Assembly (NCBI RefSeq): GCF_009647655.1
Contig: NZ_WJFD01000004.1
Coordinates: 124,001 to 188,000, forward strand
Length of the DNA stretch: 64,000 bases
From: Chitinophaga sp. SYP-B3965
GTDB taxonomy: Bacteria > Bacteroidota > Bacteroidia > Chitinophagales > Chitinophagaceae
Reading direction: 5' to 3'
The notes beneath the pieces were generated by a model. It was not told the origin of the DNA and made no database searches. It worked only from the letters and a program-made list of their open reading frames with translations. Made by a program: the position numbers and the translations under genes. Of this stretch, positions 9,795 through 18,089 are shown piece by piece (the stretch's first letter is position 1; each line of letters starts with the position of its first letter).

Positions 9795-11081
9795 ATGAAC
9801 CGCTCTCAAGCGAAACTTACCGCAGGAATTGACTGGCCCATTTTTGGGTTGTACTTCGCATTGGTAGCAATTGGTTTAATGGCCATTTTTGCTGCTGAGT
9901 ACAGAGAAGGGGATGATGTGATCCGTAACCTGCTGAGCCAGAATAAAAACTGGGCAAGGCAAGTACTGTGGCTGGGCGTATCCATGGTACTGGCCACCGG
10001 CATATGGTTAACGGATAGTAAGTTCTTTACTGCTACGGCTAATTTGTGGTATGCATTCGGGATGTTATTACTCCTGATCGTATTGGCCGTAGGTACCGGT
10101 GTGAAGGGTTCTAATTCCTGGCTGGAATTAGGCGGTTTCCGTTTTCAACCGGCAGAGCTCACAAAACTATGTACCAACCTGGCTTTGGCGAAATACCTTT
10201 CCTCGATGGAAACGGATTTCTCCAAAATGCGTTCCCGTTTGATTGCTGCGGCCATGGTATTAATTCCCTGTGCTATCATTATCCTGCAGGATGAAACAGG
10301 GCTTGCCTTAGTGTATTTCTGTTTCTTCCTCGTCATGTTCCGCGAAGGTTTGCCTGCCGCATTACTGGTAATTGCTTTTTCTGGTATCATCTTAGTATTA
10401 TCTGCTTTGCTGGTAGATAAATACATCCTCTTATATATTTTCACTGGTATCGCTGCATTGGTGATCTACTTTTCCAGGAGGGAGATCAGGCGAAAGAAGA
10501 CCAGGCTGGCCTACATCCTTTCTATCTGGGCTTTCTGTTCTGCTTTCGTACTGTTCATTGTACCTTTTGCTTTCACCAAAGTGCTGAAAGATTACCAGGT
10601 GCGCCGTATTGAAGTAATGCTGGGGAAAGAAAATGATCCCAAGGCTACTTACAATACCCGCCAGAGTATGATTGCCATTGGTTCCGGCGGCTTCTGGGGC
10701 AAAGGATACCTGAAAGGCACACAAACCCGTTTCGATTTTGTACCGGAACAAAGTACAGACTTTATCTTCTGTACCATCGGGGAAGATTTTGGTTTTATAG
10801 GAAGCATCATCTTCCTTGGATTATATGTTGCACTGCTGTTCCGGATCATTTTCATTGCGGAACGACAGCGGTCTACTTTCAGCCGCGTGTATGCGTATGG
10901 GGTAGCCAGTATTATCTTCTTTCACCTCGCCATTAATATCTCCATGACCATTGGTCTTGCACCCGTGATAGGGATTCCGCTGCCCCTGGTGAGTTATGGC
11001 GGTTCCTCCCTCATGACGTTCACCATGCTCATATTTATTATGTTAAGATTGGACGCGGACAGGCAAATGGTATTACGATAA
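9795..11081 (+). CDS. rodA: Peptidoglycan glycosyltransferase RodA
   Basis: SEDS-family polymerase of lipid II that works with PBP2 in rod elongation. It has 428 residues and about ten hydrophobic segments. Family motifs seen are GVKGSNSWLELGGFRFQPAELTKL (the catalytic-region loop after helix 3), RQSMIAIGSGGFWGKGY, FVPEQSTDFIFCTIGEDFGFIG and the C-terminal PLVSYGGSSL. These are all classical RodA/FtsW signatures. The partner PBP2 rather than PBP3 and the mre context make RodA, not FtsW, the right call. It is the last elongasome gene here. Confidence 0.96.
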   Translation: MNRSQAKLTAGIDWPIFGLYFALVAIGLMAIFAAEYREGDDVIRNLLSQNKNWARQVLWLGVSMVLATGIWLTDSKFFTATANLWYAFGMLLLLIVLAVGTGVKGSNSWLELGGFRFQPAELTKLCTNLALAKYLSSMETDFSKMRSRLIAAAMVLIPCAIIILQDETGLALVYFCFFLVMFREGLPAALLVIAFSGIILVLSALLVDKYILLYIFTGIAALVIYFSRREIRRKKTRLAYILSIWAFCSAFVLFIVPFAFTKVLKDYQVRRIEVMLGKENDPKATYNTRQSMIAIGSGGFWGKGYLKGTQTRFDFVPEQSTDFIFCTIGEDFGFIGSIIFLGLYVALLFRIIFIAERQRSTFSRVYAYGVASIIFFHLAINISMTIGLAPVIGIPLPLVSYGGSSLMTFTMLIFIMLRLDADRQMVLR

Positions 11082-11085
11082 GCCC

Positions 11086-11093
11086 TACTTTTG
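11086..11093 (+). promoter_or_regulatory. -7 element TACTTTTG just before the MBL-fold gene
   Basis: Perfect TAnnTTTG match between the rodA stop and the next ATG, only four bases before that ATG. No TTG at the expected -33 distance is evident. If used, the transcript would be essentially leaderless. Confidence 0.3.
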
Positions 11094-11097
11094 TTGT

Positions 11098-11844
11098 ATG
11101 GCACGAATCATACCTTTATCAGAAGGAAGTTTTACGGTAGACGGAACCAAGAAATTCCTTCCTTTTGATGATCATAAAGATTCCATGAAAGACAGGACCA
11201 GCGGCTCTTTGCTGGTAGAGATCCAACCTTTCCTGGTGATCACGGACCGGGATATCCTTTTACTGGATTCCGGCCTCGGTTTCCGCAATGCCAACGGCGT
11301 ACTGCAGTTACATCAGAACCTTATTGACGAAGGCATCAACCCTATGGAAGTGACCAAGGTGCTGATGAGCCATCTTCATAAAGATCATGCCGGCGGTATC
11401 AGTGTGCAGGACCTGATCACAGGAGAACGCAGTCTGAGTTTCCCGCATGCTACTTATTATGTGAACCGGCAGGAACTGGATTATGCATTTGCCAATGATG
11501 GAAAATCTTACCTCAAAGAAGAAGTAGACCTGTTGCCCAAGAGAGACAATGTAGTACTCACAGAAGGCAATGGCACCATAGATGGTTATATTCATTACGA
11601 AGTAACAGGCGGGCATTGCCCTTACCACCAGGTGTTCCTGATAGACGACGGAGAAGATAAAGTGTTCTTTGGCGGAGATGTGGCACCGCAGATCTCCCAG
11701 ATGAAAAGCAGGTTCATTGCCAAGTATGATTACGATGGCAAACGCACCATGGAATTAAGACAGGAATATATGGAGAGAGGTAAAGCAGAGGGTTGGACTT
11801 TCCTGTTCTATCACGATACAAAGCAACCCACTACAAAATTCTGA
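11098..11844 (+). CDS. Metallo-beta-lactamase-fold hydrolase
   Basis: Cytoplasmic MBL-superfamily protein, 248 residues. The metal-binding HxHxDH motif is HLHKDH at residues 92-97. Other metal ligands are probably the His in the VTGGHCPYHQ stretch and the Asp in FFGGDVAP, and a final His near HDTKQP. There is no signal peptide. The superfamily includes lactonases, glyoxalase II and other hydrolases, and the substrate is not decidable here. The gene follows rodA by 16 bases, and the NTF2-like gene starts one base after its stop. It may be a read-through passenger of the mre operon or use its own promoter. Confidence 0.85.
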   Translation: MARIIPLSEGSFTVDGTKKFLPFDDHKDSMKDRTSGSLLVEIQPFLVITDRDILLLDSGLGFRNANGVLQLHQNLIDEGINPMEVTKVLMSHLHKDHAGGISVQDLITGERSLSFPHATYYVNRQELDYAFANDGKSYLKEEVDLLPKRDNVVLTEGNGTIDGYIHYEVTGGHCPYHQVFLIDDGEDKVFFGGDVAPQISQMKSRFIAKYDYDGKRTMELRQEYMERGKAEGWTFLFYHDTKQPTTKF

Positions 11845-11845
11845 T

Positions 11846-12190
11846 ATGAGTAATTTTGCCAACGAATGGCTGCAGGCATGGAATTCACATGATCTGGACC
11901 AGATCATGGAACATTATTCGGAAGACATTGTTTTCTATTCTCCTTTTATCAAAAAAGTAAATGATGATATTACCGGGCGCATTACCGGTAAAAAGGCTTT
12001 ACGCGAATATTTCCAACGCGCGCTGTCTGTTTACACAGATCTTCATTTTGAATTATACCATGTATTGGAAGGGGTAGATTCCCAGGTGCTCTACTATAAA
12101 AGTGTAGGGAACAGGCTGGCCGCAGAAATGATGGTGCTGAACAATGATGGGAAAATTGTAGAGGTAAGGGCGCATTATAAAGAGCAGTAA
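11846..12190 (+). CDS. SnoaL/NTF2-like domain protein
   Basis: Small cone-shaped alpha+beta protein of the NTF2-like superfamily, 114 residues, cytoplasmic. The opening NEWLQAWNSHDLDQIMEHYSEDIVFYSP is the typical first helix pair and strand of SnoaL-like folds, with the usual W..HD....Y..D..F pattern. Members act as polyketide cyclases, isomerases or simple ligand binders; the role here is unknown. Start is one base after the MBL-fold gene stop, so the two are almost certainly co-translated and possibly work on the same small molecule. It converges on the next gene with three bases between stops. Confidence 0.75.
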   Translation: MSNFANEWLQAWNSHDLDQIMEHYSEDIVFYSPFIKKVNDDITGRITGKKALREYFQRALSVYTDLHFELYHVLEGVDSQVLYYKSVGNRLAAEMMVLNNDGKIVEVRAHYKEQ

Positions 12191-12193
12191 CCT

Positions 12194-12688
12194 TTACGGG
12201 CGTTTCCGCAACATCCGGTTATCTTTCCTTTCTTTCAGCTGGCGGATCATCATGGCGCGGAACTCCCTTTCACTCCGGTAAATATTTCCCACTTTACGGG
12301 CAGGCAGTATTTTCATGAATTCCTGCTTGTAACGGGTTTTTATTTCCAGCATTTTACGCTCATATCCCAATTCTTTATCCAGGGCTTCTTCCGCTATGGC
12401 ATCTGTACGCGGCTGGCCTTTCAGTTCTTTCGCCTTACGTTTCCGGTCTGCCAATAGTTCATTTACTTCTTTGGAGTATTTCTTATATACCGGCCAGAAC
12501 TTCTCTGCTTCTTCAGAAGTGAGGTCCAGTTCCCGGGAAATATATAGCAATTCCAGTGCTTTGATCTTATCCTGCTTGGCATCTTCCTGGGTATTGGCAT
12601 CCTGGGCCATTACCTGCCTGGCAGGTACCATTACCATGCTTAAAAATCCAAACACCAGCCATATCAGGTTTCTTCTCTTCATTATCAT
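12194..12688 (-). CDS. Spy/CpxP-like periplasmic helical protein
   Basis: Secreted, 164 residues. Signal peptide MKRRNLIWLVFGFLSMVMVPARQVMAQ (the second Met at 12682 may be the true start), then an all-helical, highly charged body. The segment LDLTSEEAEKFWPVYKKYSKEV resembles the LTxxQ helix of Spy/CpxP-type periplasmic chaperones. In Bacteroidota, such proteins are often encoded beside ECF sigma factors. Its ATG overlaps the stop of the upstream anti-sigma-like gene (TAATG), so the three minus-strand genes from 13894 down form one operon. Role is inferred: periplasmic stress sensing or folding help. Confidence 0.6.
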   Translation of the reverse strand: MIMKRRNLIWLVFGFLSMVMVPARQVMAQDANTQEDAKQDKIKALELLYISRELDLTSEEAEKFWPVYKKYSKEVNELLADRKRKAKELKGQPRTDAIAEEALDKELGYERKMLEIKTRYKQEFMKILPARKVGNIYRSEREFRAMMIRQLKERKDNRMLRKRP

Positions 12689-13308
12689 TATTGATTAAGA
12701 GGCAATTCTTTTAAAAGGTTATCCTCCAGGTAGCTGTCTATCTCTGAATCAGACAACTCATCCGGTAATACGGAGGGGGCATCATCTTCGAGTGAAACAT
12801 TTGTAAAGATATTCTCATTATCGAATGCGTCTGTATTTGACTGTAGAAAATCTACAATTTCCTGGTCGCTGATCTGGGCCAGCTGCCTGTCCAGCGAATT
12901 ATCCTTATAGGATTTGGACAACATCACGGCGCCCACACTGATCACACCGGCAACCGCTGCTGCGGCCAGGCATCTTTTAAACAGTTTCACCCTGCGCCCC
13001 ATTGTTACGATCCTGCCCGGTTGTGTTTCATTTTTGCGGATGATCACCTCACGGCTCAATCCTTCAAAATAACCATCGGGAGCAGTAAAGGGTGTTTGCC
13101 TTGGCATGGAAGCCAAAAAAGGAGACAGTTCAGACAATTCTTCCGTCACTTCCTGCGTTCCTTCTTCAGCGTGGATAGCTGCCATGAGGCGTGCCGGGAA
13201 TGCTTCAAAGTACCCGGAAGGCACTTCATATGCCGGGGGATCTCCCAAAACATCCAAAGAAGGCGCTACCTCCTTTAATTCATCCACTATGTCTTTCCCT
13301 TTGTGCAT
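12688..13308 (-). CDS. Membrane protein, probable anti-sigma factor
   Basis: 206 residues, one membrane segment at about 112-130 (RCLAAAAVAGVISVGAVML) with a cytoplasmic N-terminal part and an acidic periplasmic tail. The N-terminal part contains the same short motif twice: VPSGYFEAFPARL near residue 29 and APDGYFEGLSREV near residue 78. No classical zinc anti-sigma (HxxxCxxC) motif is seen. The call rests on topology and on position directly after an ECF sigma gene (34-base gap), with a Spy-like gene after it. It should tether the sigma factor until a signal arrives. This is inference. Confidence 0.55.
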   Translation of the reverse strand: MHKGKDIVDELKEVAPSLDVLGDPPAYEVPSGYFEAFPARLMAAIHAEEGTQEVTEELSELSPFLASMPRQTPFTAPDGYFEGLSREVIIRKNETQPGRIVTMGRRVKLFKRCLAAAAVAGVISVGAVMLSKSYKDNSLDRQLAQISDQEIVDFLQSNTDAFDNENIFTNVSLEDDAPSVLPDELSDSEIDSYLEDNLLKELPLNQ

Positions 13309-13342
13309 ATTAATAAGACGATATTTATACCCTATGGTTTAA

Positions 13343-13894
13343 TCAGTTGTTTTTTAGAAAATCTTCCACCTTTTTCACGGCATGATGATAAGATGCTTTC
13401 AGTGCCCCCTCTGATGTTTCCAATACCCTGCTCATTTCCTCGTATGGCATTTCCTCATAATACCGCAGGTTAAACACCACCCGCTGCTTTTCCGGCAGGC
13501 TGAGAATGGCTTTTTGCAGTTTCCACTCTATCTTATTCGCATCGTATTGGGTATCAGCTTGTAATTTGTTGCTCAGGCCAGTTTCTACGTCAGACAGGGA
13601 GATGGCTGATTTACGTTTCTGTTGATCCAGGAAAGTAAGGCTTTCGTTGGTGGCAATTTTATATAGCCAGGTATACAGGCGGGCATCTTCCCGGAAGGAG
13701 TCCAGGCTTTTCCAAACCTTAATGAACACGTTCTGCAATACATCGTTTGCATCCTCATGATCTATTACCAGCCGCCGGATATGCCAATACAATCGTTCCT
13801 GGTACTTCCGCACGATCAGGGTAAACCCCTTTTCTTTTGTATCCGGCTGCCCATATAGCGCTATTAACTCTTTATCTTCTTGCGTTACAGCCAT
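13343..13894 (-). CDS. RNA polymerase ECF sigma-70 factor
   Basis: 183 residues with the two-domain ECF layout. Sigma-2 is near residues 25-95, with the core motif DHEDANDVLQNVFIKVWKSLDSFREDARLYTWLYKIATNE. Sigma-4 is near 125-180, with LPEKQRVVFNLRYYEEMPYEEMSRVLETSEGALKASYHHAVKKVEDFL, the helix-turn-helix for the -35 element. It is first in a three-gene minus-strand operon with a probable anti-sigma factor and a Spy-like protein, which points to envelope-stress control. No Bacteroidota-type -7 element was seen before it, so it may be autoregulated. Confidence 0.92.
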   Translation of the reverse strand: MAVTQEDKELIALYGQPDTKEKGFTLIVRKYQERLYWHIRRLVIDHEDANDVLQNVFIKVWKSLDSFREDARLYTWLYKIATNESLTFLDQQKRKSAISLSDVETGLSNKLQADTQYDANKIEWKLQKAILSLPEKQRVVFNLRYYEEMPYEEMSRVLETSEGALKASYHHAVKKVEDFLKNN

Positions 13895-13945
13895 AGACGG
13901 TTAAGCAGTGTAATTCCTTAAATATAACCAATATCCCTATAACAG

Positions 13946-13972
13946 AAAAAACCATCCTTAAGATGGTTTTTT
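13946..13972. terminator. Bidirectional terminator between transketolase and sigma factor genes
   Basis: AAAAAACCATC, loop CTTAA, GATGGTTTTTT. It gives an A-tract/stem/T-tract on both strands. On the minus strand it lies about 30 bases after the stop of the transketolase subunit gene. Confidence 0.8.
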
Positions 13973-14001
13973 CGCGGGAAAGTTTAATCTCCTTTAAATA
14001 T

Positions 14002-14964
14002 TTAGCCTTTTTTACGGGCAATCACCTTTTCAGCAGCCGCTACGATCTGCGGTGTATCAAGGCCATATTTTGTTAATAATTCTGTGGGTTTGCCGCTTTC
14101 CCCGAATGTATCGTTGGTACCGATGTATTCAATAGGGATGGGGAAGTTACGGGCTGCCACCTGTGCAACACTGTCTCCCAAACCACCCAGCACGTTGTGT
14201 TCTTCTGCAGTTACAGCACAACCGGTTTTTTTGATAGATTTGATGATAGCTTCTTCGTCCAGCGGTTTAATGGTGTGGATGTTGATCAGTTCCACGCTGT
14301 ATCCTTTTTCTTCCAGGATACGGCCGGCTTCTATACATTTCCATACCAGGTGGCCACAGGCAAAGAGGGTGATATCTGTACCTTCATTCAGGACCTGCGC
14401 TTTGCCGATCTGGAATTCCTGGTTCTCAGGAGTGAAATTAGGCCATTTTGGACGGCCAAAACGGAGATATACCGGTCCTTCATAATCAGCAATAGCGATA
14501 GTAGCCGCTTTGGTCTGATTGAAATCACATGGTACGATCACGGTCATACCCGGCAGCATTTTCATCATGCCGATATCTTCCAGGATCTGGTGCGTAGCGC
14601 CATCTTCTCCTAAAGTTAAACCAGCGTGGGAAGCACAGATCTTCACATTCTTGCCGGAATAGGCAACAGACTGACGGATCTGGTCGTACACACGGCCAGT
14701 GGAAAAGTTAGCGAAAGTAGTAGTATATGGGATCTTACCACCGATGGTCATACCGGCAGCTACACCTATCATATTGGCTTCTGCAATACCGCATTGTACA
14801 AAGCGGTCCGGGAATTCTTTGATAAAGGCCTGCAATTTCATAGAACCCAGCAGATCCGCTGTCAGCGCAATCACGTTAGGGTTTCTTTTGCCCGCTTCCA
14901 GGATCCCTTCACCGAATCCTCCACGGGTTTCCTTTTCGTTCAGTACTTGTATATCTTTTACCAT
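14002..14964 (-). CDS. Transketolase, C-terminal (pyrimidine-binding) subunit
   Basis: Second half of a split transketolase, 320 residues. It holds the Pyr domain and the C-terminal domain but not the thiamine-diphosphate-binding PP domain. Visible are the catalytic-Glu motif region VQCGIAEANMIGVAAGMTIGG (about 57-77), HAGLTLGEDGATHQILEDIGMM (about 115-135) and the C-terminal TAEEHNVLGGLGDSVAQV. In the non-oxidative pentose phosphate pathway it needs a separate N-terminal subunit to work. No such gene is adjacent: the upstream neighbour is galE. It is transcribed from its own promoter at the end of galE. Confidence 0.9.
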   Translation of the reverse strand: MVKDIQVLNEKETRGGFGEGILEAGKRNPNVIALTADLLGSMKLQAFIKEFPDRFVQCGIAEANMIGVAAGMTIGGKIPYTTTFANFSTGRVYDQIRQSVAYSGKNVKICASHAGLTLGEDGATHQILEDIGMMKMLPGMTVIVPCDFNQTKAATIAIADYEGPVYLRFGRPKWPNFTPENQEFQIGKAQVLNEGTDITLFACGHLVWKCIEAGRILEEKGYSVELINIHTIKPLDEEAIIKSIKKTGCAVTAEEHNVLGGLGDSVAQVAARNFPIPIEYIGTNDTFGESGKPTELLTKYGLDTPQIVAAAEKVIARKKG

Positions 14965-14984
14965 TATGCCTGAGATTTGTGCCG

Positions 14985-15018
14985 CAAAGCTAGCAAAATA
15001 AAGAAATTAATTGTTCAA
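14985..15018 (-). promoter_or_regulatory. Promoter of the transketolase subunit gene
   Basis: On the minus strand: TTG (15016-15018) then 23 bases then TAGCTTTG (14985-14992), a perfect TAnnTTTG -7 element. It ends 20 bases before the ATG. The -33 part lies inside the galE 3' end. Confidence 0.6.
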
Positions 15019-16038
15019 AACCCTATCACGCAGTGCTATCTCCCACTGCCAGGCTGTGCGCATCATATCATCGATGCCAAATTGGGGCGTCCATCCCAGT
15101 TTTTCCTTTGCTTTTGTATTGTTAGCATAGATGGCAATTACATCGCCGGGCCTTTCTGCGCCCAGTTCATAATTCAGCTTTACGCCGGAGATCTTTTCGA
15201 ATGCTTTGATGGCTTCCAGAACGGTTACGCCGTCACCAGTACCCAGGTTGAATATCTCGAGTTTATCAGCGTTACGTTTTTCAATTAAGTATTGCAGCGC
15301 TTTTGTATGTGCGTTGGCAATATCACTTACATGCACGTAATCGCGGATGCAGGAACCATCGCGGGTATCGTAGTGAGTGCCGAAAACGGTTACTTTAGGC
15401 AGTTTGCCGATGGCAGTTTGTGTGATAACAGGTACCAGGTTATCCGGTTTGCCCAGCGGCAATTCTCCGATCAGGGCAGAAGCGTGTGCGCCTACCGGAT
15501 TGAAATAACGGAGCAGGATGTTCTGTGTATCGTTCACCCGGCTGAAGTCCTCGATCATCTGCTCGCCCATTTGTTTGGTGCGGGCGTAAGGGGACTGGGC
15601 TTCACCCAGCGGCGTTTCTTCCACTACCGGTAAGGCAGTTGTGTTGCCATATACAGAGCAGGAAGAAGAAAATACGAAGTGAGGGATCTTATATTCCTTG
15701 ATGCACTTCAGCACATTTACAAGGGAAGTAAGGTTATTCTGAAAATAGAATAAAGGATCATTAACGGATTCGCCTACGCTTTTCAGGGCCGCGAAATGAA
15801 TAACACCCACAATATCCCTGTTCTCGTGGAATACAGCATTGGTATCTTCCAGGTTGCAAAGGTCCACTTTATAGTTACGTACCTTTTTGCCGGTGATCTT
15901 TTCCACGCCGTCCAGCAACTGCGGTGTGCTGCGGATATTGCTGTCTACGGAAACAACGTCAAATCCATTATTGATCAGATCTACGATGGTATGGGATCCT
16001 ATGTATCCACAACCTCCTGTGACGAGGACTTTTTGCAT
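15007..16038 (-). CDS. galE: UDP-glucose 4-epimerase
   Basis: Interconverts UDP-glucose and UDP-galactose for polysaccharide and LPS precursor supply. It is a 343-residue extended SDR enzyme. The NAD-binding loop GGCGYIGSH is at residues 8-16. The catalytic Ser is in FSSSCSVYG, with YxxxK as YARTK near residue 150. The nucleotide-sugar segment RDYVHVSDIANAH and the C-terminal RPGDV are also present. It sits 29 bases after the upstream rfbA gene on the same strand, so they likely form a nucleotide-sugar operon. Confidence 0.96.
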   Translation of the reverse strand: MQKVLVTGGCGYIGSHTIVDLINNGFDVVSVDSNIRSTPQLLDGVEKITGKKVRNYKVDLCNLEDTNAVFHENRDIVGVIHFAALKSVGESVNDPLFYFQNNLTSLVNVLKCIKEYKIPHFVFSSSCSVYGNTTALPVVEETPLGEAQSPYARTKQMGEQMIEDFSRVNDTQNILLRYFNPVGAHASALIGELPLGKPDNLVPVITQTAIGKLPKVTVFGTHYDTRDGSCIRDYVHVSDIANAHTKALQYLIEKRNADKLEIFNLGTGDGVTVLEAIKAFEKISGVKLNYELGAERPGDVIAIYANNTKAKEKLGWTPQFGIDDMMRTAWQWEIALRDRVLNN

Positions 16039-16067
16039 TGCTTATTGGTTAGATGTTAAATGATGAT

Positions 16068-16928
16068 TTATTTTATCAGGTTCATTAGATATTCTCCGTA
16101 ACCGCTCTTCACCAAAGGTTTTGCGAGCTTTTCCAGTTGTTCTTTCTGAATGAATCCCTTGCGGTAAGCGATCTCTTCGATGCAGGCCACTTTAATACCC
16201 TGCCTTTGTTCTATCACCTGCACAAACTGGGAAGCCTGCATCAGGGAATCAAATGTACCGGTATCCAGCCAGGCGGTGCCGCGTGGCAGGATGGATACTT
16301 TCAATTTACCTCTGCGCAAATATTCCCGGTTCACGTCTGTGATCTCATATTCTCCACGTGGGCTCGGTTGCAGGTTTTCTGCAATCTCCACCACGGCATT
16401 ATCGTAAAAGTATAAACCAGGCACAGCGTAGCTGGACTTTGGTTTTTCCGGTTTTTCCTCAATGGATACCGCCTGCATATTGGCATCAAATTCCACTACG
16501 CCATAACGTTCAGGGTCTGATACCTGGTATGCATATACGATACCACCATCCGGATTGGCGTTATTGGCCAGCTGGGTGCCCAGCCCTGCTCCGTAAAAGA
16601 TGTTATCCCCTAATACCAGGGCTACATTGTCCTTGCCGATAAACTCCTTACCTATCACAAAAGCCTGGGCCAGTCCGTTGGGGATAGCTTGTTCCGCGTA
16701 GGTCAATTGCAGGCCAAACTGGCTGCCATCGCCAAACAGGCGTTGAAAAGAAGGAAGGTCGTGAGGGGTGCTAATGATCAGGATCTCCCGGATGCCTGCC
16801 AGCATCAGCGTGGAAAGGGGATAGTAGATCATCGGTTTATCGTAAACCGGCATGATCTGTTTGCTGATAGCATATGTGATGGGGTGCAATCTGGTACCTG
16901 AACCTCCTGCGAGGATAATTCCTTTCAT
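16068..16928 (-). CDS. rfbA: Glucose-1-phosphate thymidylyltransferase
   Basis: First step of dTDP-rhamnose synthesis: dTTP and glucose-1-phosphate give dTDP-glucose. The start was set at the ATG at 16928, giving MKGIILAGGSGTRLHP, the canonical nucleotide-binding N-terminus and a protein of 286 residues. An in-frame extension of eight residues upstream overlaps the promoter and is unlikely. Other motifs: KPMIYYPLSTLMLAGI, LGDNIFYG (metal-binding Asp) and the RfbA ending in SGYGEYLMNLIK. No rfbB, C or D gene is in the window, so the rest of the pathway lies elsewhere. galE follows in the same operon. Confidence 0.95.
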   Translation of the reverse strand: MKGIILAGGSGTRLHPITYAISKQIMPVYDKPMIYYPLSTLMLAGIREILIISTPHDLPSFQRLFGDGSQFGLQLTYAEQAIPNGLAQAFVIGKEFIGKDNVALVLGDNIFYGAGLGTQLANNANPDGGIVYAYQVSDPERYGVVEFDANMQAVSIEEKPEKPKSSYAVPGLYFYDNAVVEIAENLQPSPRGEYEITDVNREYLRRGKLKVSILPRGTAWLDTGTFDSLMQASQFVQVIEQRQGIKVACIEEIAYRKGFIQKEQLEKLAKPLVKSGYGEYLMNLIK

Positions 16929-16951
16929 GAGTAAACATTCTTTTGGAGGCA

Positions 16952-16959
16952 CAAAAATA
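16952..16959 (-). promoter_or_regulatory. -7 element of the rfbA-galE operon
   Basis: Minus-strand TATTTTTG, a perfect TAnnTTTG match, 23 bases before the rfbA ATG at 16928. No clear TTG at -33. Its position supports the shorter rfbA start. Confidence 0.5.
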
Positions 16960-16993
16960 GGCGGTCTTCTTTACTTGCCATAATTTGATTTGT

Positions 16994-17031
16994 AAAAAAA
17001 GAAAAGCCATCCTGTGGGGAATGGCTTTTCT
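16994..17031 (-). terminator. Intrinsic terminator of the DUF47-PiT operon
   Basis: Stem AGAAAAGCCAT / ATGGCTTTTCT with a 10-base loop. On the minus strand it lies about 20 bases after the phosphate transporter stop, followed by seven T residues. Confidence 0.85.
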
Positions 17032-17053
17032 GGTATCTTAAAACATACATTAT

Positions 17054-18067
17054 TTACATAAAAAGGCTCACGATAAAATACACCACAGAAGCCAGCAGGG
17101 CACTGATGGGAATGGTCAGGATCCAAGCCCAGAGCAGGTTTACCGTAACGCCCCAACGAACTGCGGAGAGCCTTTTGGTAGCGCCTACCCCAATGATGGA
17201 ACCCGTGATGGTATGGGTGGTACTTACCGGAATAGCCAGGCTTTCAGAAAGGAACAACGTAATGGCACCGGCAGTTTCTGCACTCACACCTTCCAGGGGA
17301 GTTACCTTGGTGATGCGGGTTCCCATTGTTTTAACGATCTTCCAGCCACCACTCAGTGTTCCAAGCGCTATACAGGTAAAACAGGCAAAAGGTACCCAGG
17401 TTGGAACGTCCTTGAGGGTGTGAACCCCTTCAATACCGCCATGGGCCACCATCGCAGCTGCAATAATACCCATTACTTTCTGGGCATCGTTGCCACCGTG
17501 GCCAAGGCTGAATGCAGCGGAGGATACCAGCTGTAAACGTTTGAACCAGTTATCCGCCCGGTAGGGGTTGGCCCTTTTACAGATATTTACAATGATCACC
17601 GTAATGATAAAGGCCACTACCATACCAATGAAGGGAGCCAGCACAATGAAATATACGGTAGGTAATACTTTAGCGAAGTTGATCACATCAAAGGAACCAC
17701 CTGCATTTGTAACGGCAGCACCAATGAAACCACCGATCAGGGTGTGGGAAGAACTGGAAGGGATACCATACCACCAGGTGAGCAGGTTCCAGGCAATAGC
17801 AGCCACCAGTCCGGAAAAGATCACTTTGAGGGTGATGTATTGTTCAAAGATGGATTTGGCAATGGTATTACCTACTTTAAACTCCCCGTACACATATTTG
17901 GAAATAAAGAATGCCGCGAAGTTGAAGAGGGCCGCCCAAAGTACTGCCTGAAAAGGAGTGAGCACTTTTGTAGACACGATGGTGGCAATAGAATTGGCCG
18001 CATCGTGAAAACCATTGATATAATCGAATATGAATGCCAGTATAATGATAACAACCAGAAAGACCAT
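17054..18067 (-). CDS. PiT family inorganic phosphate transporter
   Basis: Low-affinity, ion-coupled phosphate importer of the inner membrane, 337 residues, about ten hydrophobic segments. Both inverted-repeat PiT signatures are present: GFHDAANSIATIVSTK near residue 18 and GHGGNDAQKVMGI near residue 194. The C-terminal repeat shows PVSTTHTITGSIIGVGATKR, also typical. It is preceded by a DUF47 (PhoU-like) gene with a 22-base gap, the usual pairing of a PiT transporter with its regulator. A terminator follows. Confidence 0.94.
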   Translation of the reverse strand: MVFLVVIIILAFIFDYINGFHDAANSIATIVSTKVLTPFQAVLWAALFNFAAFFISKYVYGEFKVGNTIAKSIFEQYITLKVIFSGLVAAIAWNLLTWWYGIPSSSSHTLIGGFIGAAVTNAGGSFDVINFAKVLPTVYFIVLAPFIGMVVAFIITVIIVNICKRANPYRADNWFKRLQLVSSAAFSLGHGGNDAQKVMGIIAAAMVAHGGIEGVHTLKDVPTWVPFACFTCIALGTLSGGWKIVKTMGTRITKVTPLEGVSAETAGAITLFLSESLAIPVSTTHTITGSIIGVGATKRLSAVRWGVTVNLLWAWILTIPISALLASVVYFIVSLFM

Positions 18068-18089
18068 GGGAATAGAAAATTTACTGCAA

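Noticed and set aside
16929..16952. Eight-residue N-terminal extension of rfbA
   Set aside because: It runs into the perfect -7 element at 16952-16959, and the canonical MKGIILAGG start follows at 16928.
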